Both the position numbers and the translations under genes were made by a program. Below the pieces are notes generated by a model. It was given only the letters and a program-made list of their open reading frames with translations. It was not told where the DNA came from and made no database searches. A stretch of DNA of 64,000 nt from an uncultured Pelagibacteraceae bacterium (lineage in GTDB: Bacteria; Pseudomonadota; Alphaproteobacteria; Pelagibacterales; Pelagibacteraceae): positions 62,001 through 126,000 of the forward strand of contig CACISX010000003.1 in NCBI GenBank assembly GCA_902589455.1. Direction: 5' to 3'. Below are positions 44,813-54,217 of this stretch, piece after piece (the stretch's first letter is position 1; each line of letters starts with the position of its first letter).

Positions 44813-44888
44813 TGGTGCCCCCGCACGGATTCGAACCGCGGACCTATTGATTACAAATCAATTGCTCTACCAGCTGAGCTACAAGGGC
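44813..44888 (-). tRNA. tRNA-Thr (anticodon UGU)
   Basis: 76 nt including encoded CCA. Acceptor GCCCTTG pairs with CGGGGGC using two G-U pairs; D arm AGCTCAGCTGGTAGAGC, anticodon loop TTTGTAA, T-loop GGTTCGAATCC. It lies downstream of rlmB on the same strand. Its 3' half marks the right boundary of the adjacent island. Confidence 0.96.
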
Positions 44889-44921
44889 ATGCGCAATAAT
44901 TATTAACTATTTGTTAAATAA

Positions 44922-45665
44922 TCAACTCTTTTTTTTTAAATAACTAAGATGATGAAACACAATTGCTGCACTATTTGAGATATTTAAACTTTCAATTTCC
45001 TCATTAATATTAATTTTAACAAAAAAATCTGCATATTTACCTGTATGCTGCCTCATTCCAAATCCTTCTGACCCAAATAGAAGAATATTATTTCCTTCCC
45101 ATTTTATGTCAGTGAAATCTTTTTTACCTTTTGCATCAAAGCCATAAACCCAGAAATTTTTTTCTCTTAAATTTTTTAAAGTGGAATTAATGTTGGATAC
45201 TTGAAAGATATTTACATGTTCTATACATCCACTTGCTGATTTATACATGAGCTTACTATCTCTAGGAAAATGTCTTTCTTTAATTATTAGTCCATCTATA
45301 TCAAATGATGCAGCACTTCTTATTAATGAACCAATGTTTCTTGGATCTGTAACTTCGTCAAGACAGATAAAAGTTAAATTATTTTTACCTTTAATAAATT
45401 GTTTTAGATCTGGTTGATCTAAATGCTCAATCTCAGCGACATATCCATTGTGCGTTAATTGTTCTTTAGTAGTATATTTGTCTAATTCTTTTTTAGACTT
45501 AAAGTAAACCTTTACATCTTCTAAAATATTTTTATTTGGGTTTTTTCTATGGATGTTTTTTTTAGACTCCTCGGTTAAAAAAACTCTTAAAACCTTTCTT
45601 TTTGGATTTCTGAGAGCTTCAATAACTGCATGTTGACCAACAATGAAAAAAGATGATTTGTTCAT
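44922..45665 (-). CDS. rlmB: TrmH-family RNA 2'-O-methyltransferase, RlmB-like
   Basis: 247 residues. An N-terminal L30e-like substrate domain begins FIVGQHAVIEALRNPKRKV; the SPOUT domain shows LDEVTDPRNIGSLIRSAASF (motif 1), LLFGSEGFGMRQHT (motif 2) and ESLNISNSAAIVFHHL (motif 3). It is the RlmB type, which methylates G2251 of 23S rRNA. Confidence 0.9.
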   Translation of the reverse strand: MNKSSFFIVGQHAVIEALRNPKRKVLRVFLTEESKKNIHRKNPNKNILEDVKVYFKSKKELDKYTTKEQLTHNGYVAEIEHLDQPDLKQFIKGKNNLTFICLDEVTDPRNIGSLIRSAASFDIDGLIIKERHFPRDSKLMYKSASGCIEHVNIFQVSNINSTLKNLREKNFWVYGFDAKGKKDFTDIKWEGNNILLFGSEGFGMRQHTGKYADFFVKININEEIESLNISNSAAIVFHHLSYLKKKS

Positions 45666-45719
45666 AAATTATTAAGTGTTTTACACGGTTTTTTTAATAT
45701 TTTCTTATTAAATCACGTG

Positions 45720-45747
45720 TTGCATTTACATAAATAAAATATATAAA
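45720..45747 (+). promoter_or_regulatory. Candidate sigma70 promoter for tRNA-Tyr/Gly-tuf operon
   Basis: TTGCAT (45720-45725) and TATAAA (45742-45747) with a 16-nt spacer, about 48 bp before tRNA-Tyr in the 129-bp gap after the rlmB start. Reasonable match to consensus; not otherwise supported. Confidence 0.45.
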
Positions 45748-45794
45748 ACGCATGTTATTTGAAGCTTTATTGAACAAGGGGACACTTCCCCAAA

Positions 45795-45880
45795 GGAGGG
45801 GTTCCAGAGCGGTCAAATGGGGCGGGCTGTAAACCCGTTGACTTCGGTCTTCGAAAGTTCGAATCTTTCCCCCTCCACCA
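45795..45880 (+). tRNA. tRNA-Tyr (anticodon GUA)
   Basis: 86 nt with encoded CCA. Acceptor GGAGGGG pairs with CCCCTCC, anticodon arm CGGGCTGTAAACCCG, long class II variable arm (GTCTTCG region) and GTTCGAATC T-loop. First gene of the tRNA-tuf cluster. Confidence 0.96.
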
Positions 45881-45925
45881 TTTAATAAAATTTTAGATAA
45901 CATGGAGTGTTACTCTTGGGGTTGT

Positions 45926-45999
45926 GCGGGTGTAGTTCAATGGTAGAACGCTAGCCTTCCAAGCTGGATGTAAGGGTTCGATTCCCTTTACCCGCTCCA
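45926..45999 (+). tRNA. tRNA-Gly (anticodon UCC)
   Basis: 74 nt with encoded CCA. Acceptor GCGGGTG/TACCCGC, anticodon loop CTTCCAA, T-loop GGTTCGATTCC. Located 47 bp upstream of tuf, as in the tyrU-glyT-tufB layout known from other proteobacteria. Confidence 0.96.
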
Positions 46000-46046
46000 A
46001 GAAATTAAAATTAGAAGAAACAAAAAAAAACTGAGGTAAAAACGTA

Positions 46047-47237
46047 ATGTCAAAAGAAAAATTTGTAAGAAATAAACCCCACTGTAACATTGGGACTATT
46101 GGTCATGTCGACCATGGTAAAACAACTCTTACTGCCGCGATTACAAATGTATTAGCACAAGCGGGCGGCGGAACTGCAGTTGCTTATGATCAAATTGATA
46201 AAGCACCTGAAGAAAAGGAGAGAGGTATAACAATTTCAACAGCTCACGTTGAGTATGAAACTGAAAAAAGACACTATGCGCACGTGGACTGTCCTGGACA
46301 CGCTGACTATGTTAAAAATATGATCACTGGAGCTGCACAAATGGATGGAGCAATTTTAGTTGTTAATGCAGCCGACGGTCCAATGCCTCAAACAAGAGAA
46401 CACATTCTTTTAGGAAGACAAGTAGGTATTCCTGCAATTGTTGTTTACTTAAATAAAGTAGACCAAGTTGATGATAAAGAAATGATCGAACTTGTTGAAG
46501 AAGAAATAAGAGAACTGTTAACTTCATACAAATATCCTGGTGACAAAACACCAATAGTTAAAGGTTCAGCTTTAGCAGCAGTTGAAGGAAGAGATGATGA
46601 AATTGGAAAAAATTCAATTTTAGAATTAATGAAAGCTGTTGATGAACACATTCCACAACCAGCTAGAGAGGTCGATAAACCATTCTTGATGCCAGTTGAG
46701 GACGTATTTTCAATTTCTGGAAGAGGAACAGTTGCAACTGGTAGAGTTGAGTCAGGAGTAATTAAAACTGGTGAAGAAGTTGAAATAGTGGGTATTAGAG
46801 ATACTAAGAAGTCAGTTTGTACTGGAGTTGAAATGTTTAGAAAACTTTTAGATTCTGGTGAAGCTGGTGATAACGTTGGAATTTTATTGAGAGGTATTGA
46901 AAGAACTGATATCGAAAGAGGTCAAGTTCTTTGTAAGCCTGGTTCAATTACTCCACATACTAAATTTGAAGCTCAAGCGTATGTACTTAAAAAAGATGAG
47001 GGTGGAAGACACACACCTTTCTTTACTAAATACAGACCACAGTTTTATTTTAGAACAACAGACGTTACTGGTGAAGTAGAATTACCAGCTGGCACAGAAA
47101 TGGTTATGCCAGGTGATGATGCTAAATTTACTGTTAAACTAATTACACCAATCGCTATGGCAGAGAAATTAAATTTTGCAATTAGAGAAGGTGGAAGAAC
47201 TGTTGGAGCAGGAGTAGTAACTAAAATTATAGAGTAA
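46047..47237 (+). CDS. tuf: Elongation factor Tu
   Basis: 396 residues, full length. G1 [10 protein letters not shown]2 region [14 protein letters not shown]3 DCPGHADY and G4 NKVD are intact, followed by domains 2 and 3 ([28 protein letters not shown]). A GAGGT ribosome-binding site lies 9 bp before the ATG. It delivers aminoacyl-tRNA to the ribosome. No tuf copy follows fusA, so this may be the only one. Confidence 0.97.
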   Translation: MSKEKFVRNKPHCNIGTIGHVDHGKTTLTAAITNVLAQAGGGTAVAYDQIDKAPEEKERGITISTAHVEYETEKRHYAHVDCPGHADYVKNMITGAAQMDGAILVVNAADGPMPQTREHILLGRQVGIPAIVVYLNKVDQVDDKEMIELVEEEIRELLTSYKYPGDKTPIVKGSALAAVEGRDDEIGKNSILELMKAVDEHIPQPAREVDKPFLMPVEDVFSISGRGTVATGRVESGVIKTGEEVEIVGIRDTKKSVCTGVEMFRKLLDSGEAGDNVGILLRGIERTDIERGQVLCKPGSITPHTKFEAQAYVLKKDEGGRHTPFFTKYRPQFYFRTTDVTGEVELPAGTEMVMPGDDAKFTVKLITPIAMAEKLNFAIREGGRTVGAGVVTKIIE

Positions 47238-47247
47238 CTCTATAAAT

Positions 47248-47323
47248 AGGAGTGTAGCTCAATTGGTAGAGCGCCGGTCTCCAAAACCGGAGGCTGAGGG
47301 TTCGAGTCCCTCCGCTCCTGCCA
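47248..47323 (+). tRNA. tRNA-Trp (anticodon CCA)
   Basis: 76 nt with encoded CCA. Acceptor AGGAGTG/CGCTCCT, anticodon arm CCGGTCTCCAAAACCGG, T-loop GGTTCGAGTCC. Sits between tuf and secE, as in many bacteria. Confidence 0.96.
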
Positions 47324-47341
47324 ATTTGAGCTTTAAGAATT

Positions 47342-47533
47342 ATGAGAAACCCGATTAAGTTTATACAGGAAGTTAAGCAAGAAGCTTTTAAAGTTACTTG
47401 GCCAACTTGGAAAGAGACTTTGCAAGGTGCTTTAATGGTGTTTGTTATGGCTGTTGTCATGTCTTTATTTTTCCTTCTTTTAGATCAGGTTTTGAAATTT
47501 TTCTTAGAACTGTTGCTTAAAGTGAGTATTTAA
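47342..47533 (+). CDS. secE: Preprotein translocase subunit SecE
   Basis: 63 residues, the short one-helix form. FIQEVKQEAFKVTWPTWKETLQG is the conserved amphipathic helix, followed by one membrane helix (ALMVFVMAVVMSLFFLLLDQVL). It clamps SecY in the inner membrane. Overlaps nusG by one base. Confidence 0.94.
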   Translation: MRNPIKFIQEVKQEAFKVTWPTWKETLQGALMVFVMAVVMSLFFLLLDQVLKFFLELLLKVSI

Positions 47534-48063
47534 TGAAAAATTGGTACATAGTTCAATCTCATTCTAGCTTTGAAAATAAAGTTGCAGCTCTAATTAAAGA
47601 AGAAGCAGATAAAGCTAAAATTGCTGACAAATTTGAAGAAATTATTGTGCCAACTCATGATGTTACAGAGGTTAAAAGAGGTAAAAGGGTTCAAAGAAAA
47701 AAAAAATACTTTCCAGGATATGTATTAATTAAGAGCGAGATGGATAATAATATTTATCACATGATTAAGAACATAAAGAGGGTTAGTGGTTTCTTGGGTA
47801 CAAAAGGTATTCCTGTTCCAGTTTCTGATAAAGAGGTAGAGAAGATTTTAGGCCAGATTAAAGATGGCGTTGCTCAGCCTAAATCAGGAGTAGATTACAG
47901 TGTTGGTGAAAAAGTACAGGTCGTAGATGGACCATTTGCGTCATTTACTGGAATGATTGAAGAAATAGATGAAGAAAAAGCTAGACTTAAGGTGTCAGTT
48001 TCTATATTTGGTCGTCCTACACCAGTAGATTTAGAATATAATCAGGTGGAGAAAGTAAGTTAA
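47533..48063 (+). CDS. nusG: Transcription termination/antitermination factor NusG
   Basis: 176 residues. NGN domain: [15 protein letters not shown], then [16 protein letters not shown] and [10 protein letters not shown] domain: [23 protein letters not shown]. It binds RNA polymerase and couples it to Rho or ribosomes. Confidence 0.95.
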   Translation: MKNWYIVQSHSSFENKVAALIKEEADKAKIADKFEEIIVPTHDVTEVKRGKRVQRKKKYFPGYVLIKSEMDNNIYHMIKNIKRVSGFLGTKGIPVPVSDKEVEKILGQIKDGVAQPKSGVDYSVGEKVQVVDGPFASFTGMIEEIDEEKARLKVSVSIFGRPTPVDLEYNQVEKVS

Positions 48064-48488
48064 TGGCAAAAGAAATTAGTGGATTTATAAAATTACAAAT
48101 TAAAGGTGGTCAAGCTAATCCGGCTCCACCAGTTGGTCCTGCATTAGGTCAACGTGGTGTAAATATAATGGAATTTTGTAAAGCGTTTAACGACAAAACT
48201 AAATCAATGGCAGGCAAACCTGTACCAGTTGAAATCACAGTATATAAAGATAAAAAATTTGATTTTAAAATTAAATCACCTCCAGCATCATTTTACATTA
48301 AAGAAGCTGTAAAACTCAAAGGTGGTTCAAAAGAACCTGGAAGAAATATTGTTGCTTCAATTTCTAAAAAACAATTAGAGACTATAGCTAAAGAAAAAAT
48401 GAATGATTTAAATGCACATGATATTGAAGAAGCTATAAAAATTATTGCAGGATCAGCTAGATCTATGGGTATTGAGGTAAAGGAATAA
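48063..48488 (+). CDS. rplK: 50S ribosomal protein L11
   Basis: 141 residues, full length: [37 protein letters not shown] at the N terminus (written here only as the landmark region residues 6-42) and the rRNA-binding C-terminal [12 protein letters not shown]. One-base overlaps on both sides bind it to nusG and rplA. Confidence 0.96.
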   Translation: MAKEISGFIKLQIKGGQANPAPPVGPALGQRGVNIMEFCKAFNDKTKSMAGKPVPVEITVYKDKKFDFKIKSPPASFYIKEAVKLKGGSKEPGRNIVASISKKQLETIAKEKMNDLNAHDIEEAIKIIAGSARSMGIEVKE

Positions 48489-49177
48489 TGAAATCTAAAA
48501 GATATAAAAAATTACCTGAAAATACTAAAGACTTGAGCGCCGATTCTATAGAAAAATTGTTACCTGAACTTAAGAAAAACTGTACAACTAAATTTGATGA
48601 GTCTTTAGACTTAAGTTTTCAAATTAATAACAAACAAAAGAAAAGTGAAGTTAATATTAGAACAGTAGTTAATTTACCTGGGGGCACAGGTAAGAAAGTT
48701 AAAGTTGCTGTAGTTTGTGAAGATAATAAAGCTCAAGATGCAAAAGATGCTGGGGCAGATATAGTGGGTGGTGACGAATTTGTTGAGAGAATTAAAGGTG
48801 GAGAATTAAACTTTGAAAAATTAATTTGTACACCTGGAATGATGATTAAACTTTCCAAATTAGGAAAAGTTCTAGGACCAAAAGGTTTAATGCCTAACCC
48901 TAAACTTGGTTCAGTTTCTGAAAATATTAAAGAGGCTGTAACAAATGCTAAATCTGGTCAAGTAGAAATTAGAAATGATAAAGATGGAAATATTGGAGTT
49001 AGTATTGGTAAAAAATCTTTTAGTGATGATCAATTGTTAAAAAATTACAATGCAATTTTAGATGCTTTAGAAAAAGAAAAATCAAACAACACTCTAAAAG
49101 GTGATTTAATTAGAAGTGTATTTGCCACATCAACAATGGGTGTTTCATATAAAGTTAAATTAGGGAAATCGATATAG
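48488..49177 (+). CDS. rplA: 50S ribosomal protein L1
   Basis: 229 residues. Signatures VNLPGGTGKKVKVAVVCE, AGADIVGGDE, LGKVLGPKGLMPNPKLG and the C-terminal FATSTMGVSYKVKL. L1 binds 23S rRNA at the E-site stalk and in many bacteria represses the L11-L1 message. Confidence 0.96.
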   Translation: MKSKRYKKLPENTKDLSADSIEKLLPELKKNCTTKFDESLDLSFQINNKQKKSEVNIRTVVNLPGGTGKKVKVAVVCEDNKAQDAKDAGADIVGGDEFVERIKGGELNFEKLICTPGMMIKLSKLGKVLGPKGLMPNPKLGSVSENIKEAVTNAKSGQVEIRNDKDGNIGVSIGKKSFSDDQLLKNYNAILDALEKEKSNNTLKGDLIRSVFATSTMGVSYKVKLGKSI

Positions 49178-49179
49178 TT

Positions 49180-49701
49180 ATGATGAACAAAGAACAGAAG
49201 AAAAATTATATTGAAGAAATGATTAGCAAGTTTGAAAACAGTAAAGCTGTTATGGTTACTCATTACCAAGGTTTAAATATGTCTCAATTAGATGAATTGA
49301 GAGCAAAAATGAGAGAACATGGAATAATTTTCAAAATAACAAAAAACAGAATTACAAAATTAGCTTTAGAAAAAACTAAGTGTAAAGATTTATCAAATTT
49401 ATTTACTGGTCCTACAGCAGTAGCATTTGGAGAGGATGCTATAATGTCTGCAAGGATTCTCTCAAAATTTGCAAAAGACAACGAAAACTTAAAATTAATT
49501 GGTGGAATTATGGATAACGAGGTCTTAGATCAGGCCGGTGTCCAAAATGTAGCAAGTTTGCCTACATTAGATGAAGCAAGAGCCAATATTGTGGGTATTT
49601 TGAACGCTTCTGCATCTAAATTAATCAGTATTTTGCTTGCACATTCAGAAAAAATGAGTAGTTTGTCGGCAGAAAATTCTGAAACACAACCCAAAGAGTA
49701 A
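49180..49701 (+). CDS. rplJ: 50S ribosomal protein L10
   Basis: 173 residues. N-terminal rRNA-binding domain with [23 protein letters not shown] and [13 protein letters not shown]-terminal helix that holds L7/L12 dimers ([18 protein letters not shown]). Two ATG codons are adjacent at the start; either could be used. Confidence 0.95.
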   Translation: MMNKEQKKNYIEEMISKFENSKAVMVTHYQGLNMSQLDELRAKMREHGIIFKITKNRITKLALEKTKCKDLSNLFTGPTAVAFGEDAIMSARILSKFAKDNENLKLIGGIMDNEVLDQAGVQNVASLPTLDEARANIVGILNASASKLISILLAHSEKMSSLSAENSETQPKE

Positions 49702-49706
49702 TACAT

Positions 49707-50072
49707 ATGCCTGACCTTAACAAAATTATTGAAGACTTATCAAGTTTGACTGTTGCAGAAGCAGCTGAACTTTCAAAACAATTAGAAGAAAAATGGGGTG
49801 TAACTCCAATGGCAGCAGCAGCTCCAGCAGCAGCAGGTGGTGCGGCTCCAGCAGAAGATAAAGATGATTTTACAATCATGCTAGTTTCTGCAGGTGATAA
49901 GAAAATTAATGTTATCAAAGAAGTAAGAGCAGCTACTTCATTAGGTTTAAAAGAAGCTAAAGATCTTGTAGAAGGAGCACCAAAAGAAGTTAAATCTGGT
50001 GTAAACAAAAAAGACGCTGAAGAGATCAAAGCTAAGTTAGAAGCTGCTGGCGCTAAAGTAGAACTTAAATAA
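49707..50072 (+). CDS. rplL: 50S ribosomal protein L7/L12
   Basis: 121 residues: N-terminal dimerisation helix, Ala/Pro hinge ([15 protein letters not shown]) and C-terminal factor-binding domain [23 protein letters not shown]. Stop is followed by a terminator-like hairpin before rpoB. Confidence 0.96.
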   Translation: MPDLNKIIEDLSSLTVAEAAELSKQLEEKWGVTPMAAAAPAAAGGAAPAEDKDDFTIMLVSAGDKKINVIKEVRAATSLGLKEAKDLVEGAPKEVKSGVNKKDAEEIKAKLEAAGAKVELK

Positions 50073-50094
50073 ATTAAATAGAAAGAATTCGAAT

Positions 50095-50119
50095 ACTGAT
50101 TATTTTTAATCAGTTTTTA
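50095..50119 (+). terminator. Attenuator-like hairpin between rplL and rpoB
   Basis: A perfect 8-bp stem ACTGATTA/TAATCAGT (50095-50102 with 50107-50114), TTTT loop and following TTTT. It lies 9 bp before rpoB starts. A partial terminator at this position is known in E. coli, where it sets the ratio of L7/L12 to polymerase; the same role is likely. Confidence 0.6.
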
Positions 50120-50128
50120 TAAACATAG

Positions 50129-53100
50129 ATGCAATTATCTTTTACTGAAAAGAAAAACATTAGAAAAAGTTTTGGTAAACTAAAAGAAAGTTTATCTATA
50201 CCTAACTTAATTGAAGTACAAAAAAATTCCTACAAAGAATTAACAGAATTTAACGCAGAGGCAGTAGAAATTACCAAAGGTTTCGATAGAGTATTTAAAA
50301 GTATATTTCCTATTGAAGATTTAAATGACAAAGCAACTTTAGAGTATGTTTCATATAGATTAGAGAAACCAAAATTTGATGTTGAAGAATGTATAGCAAG
50401 AGGTTTAACATATTCATCAGCACTTAAGTGTACTTTAAGATTAGTGGTTTATGAAATAGATCAAGAAAATAATACAAAAGATATTTTATCAGCGAAGGAA
50501 CAGGAAGTTTATATGGGTGAAGTTCCAATGATGACAAACAGTGGAACTTTTATAACAAATGGTGTTCAAAGGGTTGTTGTAAACCAAATGCACAGAAGCC
50601 CAGGTGTATTTTTTGATCATGATAAAGGAAAAACTCATGCTAGTGGTAAACTTTTATTTAATTGTAGAGTTATACCAAATAGAGGTTCTTGGTTAGATTT
50701 TGAATATGACGTTAAAGATTTTCTATATTTTAAAATTGACAGAAAAAAGAAAATTTTTTCATCTACTTTATTATTGGCCTTAGGATTTACAAAGTCAGAA
50801 ATGGTTGATGAATTTTATGATAGTGAACAATATATTTTTGATCCTAAAACAGAAAAATGGAAAACTAAATTTAATCCAGAAAATTATAAAGCTAAAAATT
50901 TCTCAGAAGAAGTAATAGATGCTAAAACTGGAGAAGTTGTTATTAAACTTGGTGATAAAATTAATTTTTTAAACGCAAAAAAACTAGCTAATGATGGTCT
51001 TAAGGACATATTAGTTTCTAGAGAGTCATTGTTTGGTAAATTTTTACATAGAGATGTGAAAGTTAATGAAGAAGAGGACGGTGTATTCAAAATTGGTACT
51101 GAATTAAATGATACAATTATACAACAAATTTTAGATGCTAATATACATACACTTCAAATTTCAGTTACAAATTCTATAAATAAAGGGCCCTATCTACTTA
51201 CAACTATTTTAGCTGATAAAAACAACACTAAAGACGAAGCTATTACAGAAATCTACAAAATGCTAAGGCCTGGTGAACCTCCAACAATCGAGATAGCTAC
51301 TCAAATATTTAACAATCTTTTCTTTAGCTCAGACAGATATGATTTGTCTGATGTTGGAAGAGTTAAAATGAACTCAAGATTAAACCAAGAGTGTTCTGAT
51401 AAAATTACAATACTAAGAAATGACGATATAATTGCGATAATTCACAAAATGCTAGACTTACGTGATGGTAAAGATGATGTTGATGATATCGATCATTTAG
51501 GAAATAGAAGAGTACGTTCTGTAGGAGAGTTAGTTGAAAACCAAGCAAGAATTGGTGTTTACAGAATGGAAAGAGCTATTAAAGAAAAAATGACAACTCT
51601 AGATGTTGAGTCAGCAATGCCTCAAGATTTAATTAATGCAAAACCATTAACAGTTTCGTTAAAAGATTTTTTTGCAAGTTCACAACTTTCTCAATTTATG
51701 GACCAAACAAATCCATTATCTGAAATTACTCACAAGAGAAGGGTTTCGGCGTTAGGACCTGGTGGATTAACAAGAGAAAGAGCAGGCTTCGAAGTTCGAG
51801 ACGTCCACCCAACTCACTATGGAAGAATATGTCCAATTGAGACACCAGAGGGTCCAAACATTGGTTTGATCAATAGTTTATCAACATATGCTAAAATTAA
51901 TAAATATGGCTTTATTGAAAGCCCATATAAAAAAGTTAAAGATGGTGTTGTTCAAGACAAAGTTGAATATTTGTCAGCAATGGAGGAAACAAAATTCACC
52001 ATTGCCCAAGCAAATACAAAACTTGATAAAAATGGAAAAATTACTGAAGAATTAGTTTCGTGCAGACAAAATTTAAACTTTCTTTTATCTAAACCTGATT
52101 TAATAGATTACATCGATGTATCGCCCAAGCAACTTGTTTCAGTAGCTGCTTCTTTAATTCCATTTTTGGAAAATGATGATGCAAACAGAGCATTGATGGG
52201 ATCTAACATGATGAGACAAGCAGTTCCATTACTAAAACCCGAATCTCCACTTGTTGGTACAGGAATAGAAAGTGATGTTGCACTAGACTCAGGTGTTACT
52301 ATTGTTGCTAAACGTGATGGAATTGTTGATAAAATTGATGGAAAAAGAATAGTAATAAAAGTAACTGAAGAAACTGACTTTAGTAAGTCTGGTGTAGATA
52401 TTTACAATCTTCAAAAATTTAAAAGATCAAATCAAAATACTTGTATTAATCAAAGACCACTAGTTAGAGTGGGTGATAAAGTGAAATCCGGAGATATTAT
52501 TGCAGACGGCCCTTCAACAAAATTAGGTGAACTTGCCTTAGGTAAAAATGTAACCGTAGCATTCATGCCATGGCAAGGTTACAATTTTGAAGACTCAATC
52601 CTAATTTCTGAAAGATGTGTTACTGACGATGTGTTTACATCAGTTCATATTGTTGAATATGAAATTATGGCGAGAGATACAAAACTAGGTGAAGAAGAAA
52701 TCACAAGAGATATCCCAAATGTTAATGAAGAAGCTTTAAAAAACCTCGATGAGTCAGGAATAGTTTACATCGGTGCAGAAGTAAATGCTGGAGATATTTT
52801 AGTTGGTAAAGTTACTCCTAAAGGCGATTCAGCCTCTGGTCCTGAGGAAAAATTGTTAAGATCAATTTTTGGAGAAAAAGCAATTGATGTTACTGATACG
52901 TCTTTAAGAATGTCTAGAGGATCTAGCGGAACAGTTGTTGATGTAAGAGTCTTTAACAGGCATGGAATTGAGAAAGATGAAAGATCAATAACTATTGAAA
53001 GAGCTGAAATTGAGCAAGTTCAGCAAGATAAAATCGTTGAAGAAGAAATTTTAGAAAGAAGCATTAAACAAAGAGCCTCGCAATTCTTATCAGGATCATC

Positions 53101-54217
53101 TTTAACTAAAAAAATAAAAGATTTATCAGAAGGAACTAAGTTAGATTTTGACTCTATTAATAAATTATCAATTAATGATGTTTTTAAAATTACTATAGAT
53201 AATGCTAATAATGAAGCAACACTAGCTAAATTAAAAGATCAATACAATAAAGCTAAACAAGACATAACAGAAAGATTTGAGGATAAAGTATTAAAAATAA
53301 GAAGTGGTGATGATTTATTACCAAGTGTTATGAAAATGGTAAAAGTTTTTGTTGCCATTAAAAGAAGATTAAGACCAGGCGATAAAATGTCAGGAAGACA
53401 CGGTAATAAAGGGGTTGTAAGTAAAATTGTACCTGTTGAAGACATGCCTTATAGAGAAGATGGTAGACCAGTTGACATTGTATTGAATCCTCTAGGAGTG
53501 CCAAGTAGGATGAATGTTGGGCAAATTCTTGAAACACATTTAGGTTGGGCATGCAAAGAATTTGGTGAACAAGTTAAAAATTTAGTTAACGAAAATAATA
53601 AAAAAATTGAGAGAACAGAAAAAATAGAAAAATTTTTAAAATCTGTTTATGGAGAAGAAATTTTCAAAGATAAAGTTGATAAGTTAAGTAAAAGTGAATT
53701 TAAAGATCTCTGTGAAAATTTACAAAACGGTATTGCAATCTCAACACCCGTTTTTGATGGTGCTAAAGAAAAAAATGTTACAGAAATGCTTGAATTAGCT
53801 AATTTACCAGGATCTGGTCAAACTTACTTGTGGGATGGAAGAACGGGAGAAAAATTTGATAGACCGGTTACAGTAGGAATAATCTATATGTTAAAACTTC
53901 ATCACTTAGTTGAAGATAAAATTCATGCAAGATCTACAGGACCTTATAGTTTAGTTACACAACAACCACTTGGCGGTAAAGCACAATTAGGTGGTCAAAG
54001 ATTTGGTGAAATGGAAGTGTGGGCACTTGAAGCATATGGAGCTTCTTACACATTACAGGAAATTTTAACTGTAAAATCTGACGATGTTGCGGGAAGAGTT
54101 AAAGTTTATGAGACAATAGTTAAAGGTGAGGAAAACTTTGAGTCTGGAATACCTGAGTCATTTAACGTGTTAGTTAAAGAGATAAAATCATTAGCATTAA
54201 ATGTGGAGCTTAATTAA
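50129..54217 (+). CDS. rpoB: RNA polymerase beta subunit
   Basis: 1362 residues, normal length. The Rif region is intact ([29 protein letters not shown]), as are [35 protein letters not shown] and the C-terminal [28 protein letters not shown] region. The sequence has Asp and His at the positions expected for rifampicin sensitivity. Its stop overlaps the rpoC start (TAATG). Confidence 0.96.
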   Translation: MQLSFTEKKNIRKSFGKLKESLSIPNLIEVQKNSYKELTEFNAEAVEITKGFDRVFKSIFPIEDLNDKATLEYVSYRLEKPKFDVEECIARGLTYSSALKCTLRLVVYEIDQENNTKDILSAKEQEVYMGEVPMMTNSGTFITNGVQRVVVNQMHRSPGVFFDHDKGKTHASGKLLFNCRVIPNRGSWLDFEYDVKDFLYFKIDRKKKIFSSTLLLALGFTKSEMVDEFYDSEQYIFDPKTEKWKTKFNPENYKAKNFSEEVIDAKTGEVVIKLGDKINFLNAKKLANDGLKDILVSRESLFGKFLHRDVKVNEEEDGVFKIGTELNDTIIQQILDANIHTLQISVTNSINKGPYLLTTILADKNNTKDEAITEIYKMLRPGEPPTIEIATQIFNNLFFSSDRYDLSDVGRVKMNSRLNQECSDKITILRNDDIIAIIHKMLDLRDGKDDVDDIDHLGNRRVRSVGELVENQARIGVYRMERAIKEKMTTLDVESAMPQDLINAKPLTVSLKDFFASSQLSQFMDQTNPLSEITHKRRVSALGPGGLTRERAGFEVRDVHPTHYGRICPIETPEGPNIGLINSLSTYAKINKYGFIESPYKKVKDGVVQDKVEYLSAMEETKFTIAQANTKLDKNGKITEELVSCRQNLNFLLSKPDLIDYIDVSPKQLVSVAASLIPFLENDDANRALMGSNMMRQAVPLLKPESPLVGTGIESDVALDSGVTIVAKRDGIVDKIDGKRIVIKVTEETDFSKSGVDIYNLQKFKRSNQNTCINQRPLVRVGDKVKSGDIIADGPSTKLGELALGKNVTVAFMPWQGYNFEDSILISERCVTDDVFTSVHIVEYEIMARDTKLGEEEITRDIPNVNEEALKNLDESGIVYIGAEVNAGDILVGKVTPKGDSASGPEEKLLRSIFGEKAIDVTDTSLRMSRGSSGTVVDVRVFNRHGIEKDERSITIERAEIEQVQQDKIVEEEILERSIKQRASQFLSGSSLTKKIKDLSEGTKLDFDSINKLSINDVFKITIDNANNEATLAKLKDQYNKAKQDITERFEDKVLKIRSGDDLLPSVMKMVKVFVAIKRRLRPGDKMSGRHGNKGVVSKIVPVEDMPYREDGRPVDIVLNPLGVPSRMNVGQILETHLGWACKEFGEQVKNLVNENNKKIERTEKIEKFLKSVYGEEIFKDKVDKLSKSEFKDLCENLQNGIAISTPVFDGAKEKNVTEMLELANLPGSGQTYLWDGRTGEKFDRPVTVGIIYMLKLHHLVEDKIHARSTGPYSLVTQQPLGGKAQLGGQRFGEMEVWALEAYGASYTLQEILTVKSDDVAGRVKVYETIVKGEENFESGIPESFNVLVKEIKSLALNVELN

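Noticed and set aside
45694..46090. Two minus-strand frames between rlmB and tuf
   Set aside because: They are antisense to tRNA-Tyr and tRNA-Gly and give the familiar spurious peptides that read through tRNA genes.
47227..47460. Minus-strand frame over tRNA-Trp and secE
   Set aside because: It is antisense to a tRNA and a conserved gene, with no independent support.
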